NCBI GenBank assembly: GCA_017451645.1
Contig: JAFTNZ010000027.1
Coordinates: 1 to 61,680 of the forward strand
Reading direction: 5' to 3'
DNA: 61,680 bases
Source: Bacteroidaceae bacterium
GTDB lineage: Bacteria > Bacteroidota > Bacteroidia > Bacteroidales > Bacteroidaceae
Part shown: positions 59,337 through 61,680 of the stretch, piece after piece
How positions within the stretch are numbered: position 1 is the stretch's first letter
How the letters are laid out: each line of letters opens with the position of its first letter
Notes under the pieces: generated by a model
What the model was told of the DNA's origin: nothing
The model's input: the letters and a program-made list of their open reading frames with translations, nothing else
The model's database searches: none
Made by a program: the position numbers and the translations under genes

Positions 59337-59452
59337 TGAAAAAATGCGTGCTGCAAAATCTGTTTTGCGGCTTGCATTTTTTCTTTTCCGGCTACGCACT
59401 TCACCCATTTGCAAGCTGCAAAAACAGAAATCCAAGCCGCAAAATCGGGGAG
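59337..59452. repeat. Dispersed intergenic repeat, copy 2
   Basis: Matches 35611-35726 over about 115 bases with roughly ten differences and no gaps. It lies in the 600-base gap between the DUF4248 and HU genes. Apart from this repeat and the promoter at 59648-59655, I see no gene there. Confidence 0.8.
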
Positions 59453-59647
59453 GAGGGGTCCGTTGCAGGACCGCATTGTCATGTCGGGTGCTTTACCGGG
59501 TGAATACCACAAAGCCGTCGTCGTATGCTCCGTTGCAGATGGTCGGGCGTTTGGCCTTGCTTCATGCTTCATGGAAACTTTTGCCGGCTGTCGCCAACTC
59601 TCGGATAGTGAACGCAACGGAGCGAAACCCCTGTGGGAGAATATCCC

Positions 59648-59655
59648 TACCTTTG
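59648..59655 (+). promoter_or_regulatory. -7 promoter element for the HU-family gene
   Basis: TACCTTTG (TAnnTTTG), 118 bases before the HU start. The leader is long; it contains GAAAGGAACAAC just before the ATG as a possible ribosome binding site. Confidence 0.5.
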
Positions 59656-59772
59656 CATCAGTAATCGATTACAGAGAGTAAACAACCACAGTGATTAACC
59701 CTCGGAGAACGGGCAAGTCGCCACAAAAGGCAACGGTCGGTCTCTGAAAAAAACAAAGAAAGGAACAACATT

Positions 59773-60297
59773 ATGGCTATTTTTTATCAGCCCCGTTTAG
59801 TGAAGAATCCCAAGGATTCAAGTGCAGAACCCCGCTATTATGCCCGCGTAAAGAGCGTGGGTGTGGTGGATGAAACAGATCTCGTGGAGCGCATCTCGGC
59901 CCGCACCGGTGTGTCAGAGGGTATTGTGGCCTCGGTGCTGCGCGACTCGATGAACGAGGTGGTCAACCTCGTCACCCTGGGCTACCGTGTGCAGCTCCCG
60001 GCTTTGGGAAACATCTACACCACCCTCAGCTCTGCGGGCGAAACGACTGCCAAAGAAGTGAATGCCGACAGTGTGAAGCGCATCTACATCCGTCTGCTCC
60101 CCTCGGTGAGCTTCAAGACCAAGGTGGCCACGAAGTCCAAACTCACCAACTTCGACACCGTGGCCGATGCCGATGAAGAGAACATCACCTCCGATGACCC
60201 GGACACTGACACCGGCACCAATACCGACAACACCGGCAGCGGCAGCGACAACACCGGCAGCGGAAACACCGGCAATGACGATAGCAATCCGCTTTGA
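59773..60297 (+). CDS. HU-family (HU_HIG) DNA-binding protein with acidic tail
   Basis: A 174-residue protein. Residues 1-125 form an HU/IHF-like domain of the HU_HIG type (Y-Y-A-R-V-K-S-V-G-V-V-D, V-S-E-G-I-V-A-S-V-L, G-Y-R-V-Q-L-P-A-L-G, F-K-T-K-V-A-T-K). The last 45 residues are a low-complexity acidic tail of D, T, G, N and S. Proteins of this kind occur beside amidase and smalltalk genes in many Bacteroidales. DNA binding is inferred from the fold; the tail might modulate it. Confidence 0.88.
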   Translation: MAIFYQPRLVKNPKDSSAEPRYYARVKSVGVVDETDLVERISARTGVSEGIVASVLRDSMNEVVNLVTLGYRVQLPALGNIYTTLSSAGETTAKEVNADSVKRIYIRLLPSVSFKTKVATKSKLTNFDTVADADEENITSDDPDTDTGTNTDNTGSGSDNTGSGNTGNDDSNPL

Positions 60298-60356
60298 TTC
60301 CTGATCCCCGTTGGCACGGAAGCTGCATTTCGCCACACTCTTGTCGATTGTGAAGC

Positions 60357-60567
60357 TGACGTGCCGCATGGCTTCCGGCCTTCAGTGTAGAAGCGTAAAG
60401 AAAATCAGCCTCTTTCCCGTGAAGAACGGGATACCGTCCAAACGTAGCGTAGCGCAGTGCGTTTATCCCGTTTAGGGAAAGAGGATGATTTTTAGCTTCG
60501 GAACGGCAGCCGGTGGTTTTCCTTTTTTGTTACTTCTTTTTCTTTTGCCACCAAAAGGAAAAAAGTA
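60357..60567. repeat. Structured dispersed repeat, copy 2
   Basis: Counterpart of 57691-57900. Stems here are CCTCTTTCCC (60409-60418) with GGGAAAGAGG (60475-60484), and an inner ACGGGAT (60426-60432) with ATCCCGT (60465-60471). Conserved single-stranded blocks include GCTTCGGAACGG and CGTAGCG. It fills most of the gap between the HU and smalltalk genes. Confidence 0.8.
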
Positions 60568-60610
60568 AAAGACTTTCAACCTTTCAACCCTTTAACCCCA
60601 GTGATAACCA

Positions 60611-60736
60611 ATGAAAACATCAGACAACACCAACAACTCAGGCAAGTCGCAGTCGGTATGGGAGACTGTGATACGCATCATCATCGCCGTAGCCTCGGCC
60701 CTGGCCGGTGCCCTCGGCATGCAGACCCTCGGATGA
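60611..60736 (+). CDS. Smalltalk protein
   Basis: A 41-residue protein, M-K-T-S-D-N-T-N-N-S-G-K then V-W-E-T-V-I-R-I-I-I-A-V-A-S-A-L-A-G-A-L-G-M-Q. The hydrophobic helix with the I-A-V-A-x-A-L-x-G-A-L-G pattern matches the small family named smalltalk in Bacteroidales. It is probably a membrane or exported peptide and is usually found near amidase genes. Its stop overlaps the next start (ATGA). Confidence 0.78.
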   Translation: MKTSDNTNNSGKSQSVWETVIRIIIAVASALAGALGMQTLG

Positions 60737-60927
60737 ACCTCCGCGTCGTCCATCTGACCGTAGCGGCCCTGCTCACCCTTGCGGGAGTGGGGCTGCTCTA
60801 CAGCGGCATCTTCCTCCCACCCATAGGGGTCATCGATGCCAGCGTCCTCGTCGCTTTCGGCGAAGTGAGCACCTTTGCCGGCGCCCTCTTCGGCATCGAC
60901 TACCACTACAGGTATCGGGGGAAGTGA
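60733..60927 (+). CDS. Small two-helix membrane protein
   Basis: A 64-residue protein with two hydrophobic segments (about residues 6-28 and 33-53) and a short basic end (Y-H-Y-R-Y-R-G-K). Its size and topology would suit a holin-like protein, and the nearby amidase makes that tempting, but no family is recognised. It overlaps the smalltalk stop by four bases. I start at the ATG at 60733 rather than at an upstream in-frame codon because the latter lies inside the smalltalk gene. Confidence 0.65.
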   Translation: MNLRVVHLTVAALLTLAGVGLLYSGIFLPPIGVIDASVLVAFGEVSTFAGALFGIDYHYRYRGK

Positions 60928-60995
60928 GGATTGTATGTTCTTTGACAGGTTTGAAGAAATTTCATCGGTTTTGTGACGGACAAATGGTTGTAAAG

Positions 60996-61361
60996 TTAAC
61001 GTGAATTCGATGAATTCAAAATAGCGTTAGCTGTGTATCCAATGTCCTTTGTACATTGATGCACGGTTTTTTTCTGAAACATACAAAATGCAGCACATCA
61101 TGATAAGCATGATTTCTGCCTTTGACATGGTGGAATCACGATGGTAAGGGCGTTTGTTTTCACTTTTCAGCGTATATTTTTCCGTCATTTCATCAAAAAA
61201 CTTGCAGAAATCATCTGCCATACAGAATAATTCAGTAACTTTGTCCTCGGTAAACATAGCGATTATTGTTTGTCATACTTTTAATTGAGCACTTGAAGTT
61301 ATAACAATTTTCGCTAATCACCAAATTTACAGACAATTAAAATTCATCGTACTCACGTTAA
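60996..61361. mobile_element. Short element with inverted ends around a decayed transposase
   Basis: The 21 bases at 60996-61016 are inverted at 61341-61361 with two mismatches, and both ends read TTAACGTGA outward to inward. Between them lies the IS982-type remnant at 61027-61257. The total of about 366 bases is far below the roughly 1 kb of a full IS982 element, so this looks like an internally deleted, MITE-like copy. Confidence 0.65.
61027..61257 (-). pseudogene. IS982-type transposase N-terminal fragment
   Basis: The 76-codon frame begins M-F-T-E-D-K-V-T-E-L-F-C-M-A-D-D-F-C-K-F-F-D and continues K-R-P-Y-H-R-D-S-T-M-S-K-A-E-I-M-L-I-M, the usual start of Bacteroidales IS982 transposases. 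After that point the sequence no longer matches the family and soon ends. The catalytic DDE part is missing. Confidence 0.78.
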
Positions 61362-61368
61362 TATTATT

Positions 61369-61680
61369 TTATTTTTGCAACCTATCTATTAACACTGAGC
61401 GAACAACTTCATAACCATCTTGAGGATTAAAGTTTTCATCAGGGCGAAGTAATTGTTGAGTATCTCCCAAAAACTCTTCATCTTGCATTTTGTCTTCCAT
61501 GTTAATAATAAACTCCTTGTATGTAGGAATATGATCAACCACGAAATCCATATATTGATGATAGCATTTCAGCACATTATCAATATTAAGTTCTTTGGTT
61601 GTCAAAGCTTTATATAAATCATACAAGTCTCTTCCTTTTCGTCTCTGATATAGTGCTCTAAGTTTTGTACCTACAAGTTC
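61369..61680 (-). CDS. AbiEii/AbiGii-type nucleotidyltransferase toxin, C-terminal part
   Basis: The last 103 codons of a gene that enters from the right edge. E-L-V-G-T-K-L-R-A-L-Y-Q-R-R-K-G-R-D-L-Y begins the visible part, then D-L-Y-K-A-L-T, and later F-L-G-D-T-Q-Q-L-L-R-P. This matches the conserved C-terminal half of PF08843 toxins (AbiEii/AbiGii), which with an AbiEi-type antitoxin form abortive-infection or toxin-antitoxin pairs. The catalytic N-terminal half and any antitoxin lie outside the window. Confidence 0.82.
   Translation of the reverse strand, partial: ELVGTKLRALYQRRKGRDLYDLYKALTTKELNIDNVLKCYHQYMDFVVDHIPTYKEFIINMEDKMQDEEFLGDTQQLLRPDENFNPQDGYEVVRSVLIDRLQK

Overview
The window is chromosomal DNA from a member of the Bacteroidales, most likely Bacteroides or Phocaeicola. 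The evidence is the repeated TAnnTTTG -7 promoter element in front of many genes, the scarcity of strong Shine-Dalgarno sites, and family content typical of the order: BspA leucine-rich repeats, DUF4491, DUF3108, DUF5106, DUF4248, DUF4373, HU_HIG, smalltalk and an LptD-like protein. I see no tRNA, rRNA, CRISPR array or integrase.

Layout. About 0.1-6 kb: a BspA-like secreted protein, then miaB, a DMT transporter, a DUF5106/thioredoxin lipoprotein, a HIT protein and greA, whose leader holds a terminator-like hairpin. About 6-16 kb: surface glycan locus. Three + strand genes (DUF5672 protein, Wzx-type flippase, HxRRxD glycosyltransferase) converge on a seven-gene - strand operon (DegT aminotransferase, ATP-grasp ligase, second DegT-fold enzyme, NeuD-like acetyltransferase, MaoC hydratase, CitE-like lyase, glycosyltransferase). 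About 16-28 kb: housekeeping genes (Lrp regulator, an amidotransferase-M19 dipeptidase fusion, TatD, xerD, PspC/PadR, pfkA, GH3-type enzyme, lipoprotein, DUF3108 protein). About 28-35.5 kb: glycolipid or LPS-core locus (LicD, GT90-like, GT2, GT4, LtaS-like sulfatase) and an M20 dipeptidase. About 36-47 kb: pckA, cstA, a GHL10 hydrolase, an HD protein, an LptD-like protein, bcp and a thioesterase.

The most unusual region is 47.1-55.05 kb, an AT-rich accessory island read entirely on the - strand. It holds three TIR proteins, each joined to a different possible sensor: a FISUMP/C-type-lectin-like domain, a membrane segment plus WD40 propeller, and an Hsp70 whose helical lid is replaced by TIR. 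It also has one intact AAA_14/DUF4143 ATPase, a remnant of a second, and a Ser/Thr kinase wreck. The WD40 gene carries a one-base frameshift and the Hsp70-TIR gene a single amber codon. A short 3' coding block (T-P-E-E-R/Q-R-K/M-Y-Y-L-E) occurs three times, and spaced direct repeats sit directly upstream of both ATPase promoters. I read this as a fast-recombining immunity-type island; that is inference.

About 55-61 kb: a phage-derived or domesticated Bacteroidales module (unknown helical protein, amidase with an extra N-terminal part, DUF4373, DUF4248, HU-family protein, smalltalk, small membrane protein). Its long intergenic gaps hold dispersed structured repeats, including a pair with compensatory changes in two stems. 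The right edge has a small element with inverted ends around a decayed IS982-type transposase, and the C-terminus of an AbiEii/AbiGii-type toxin.
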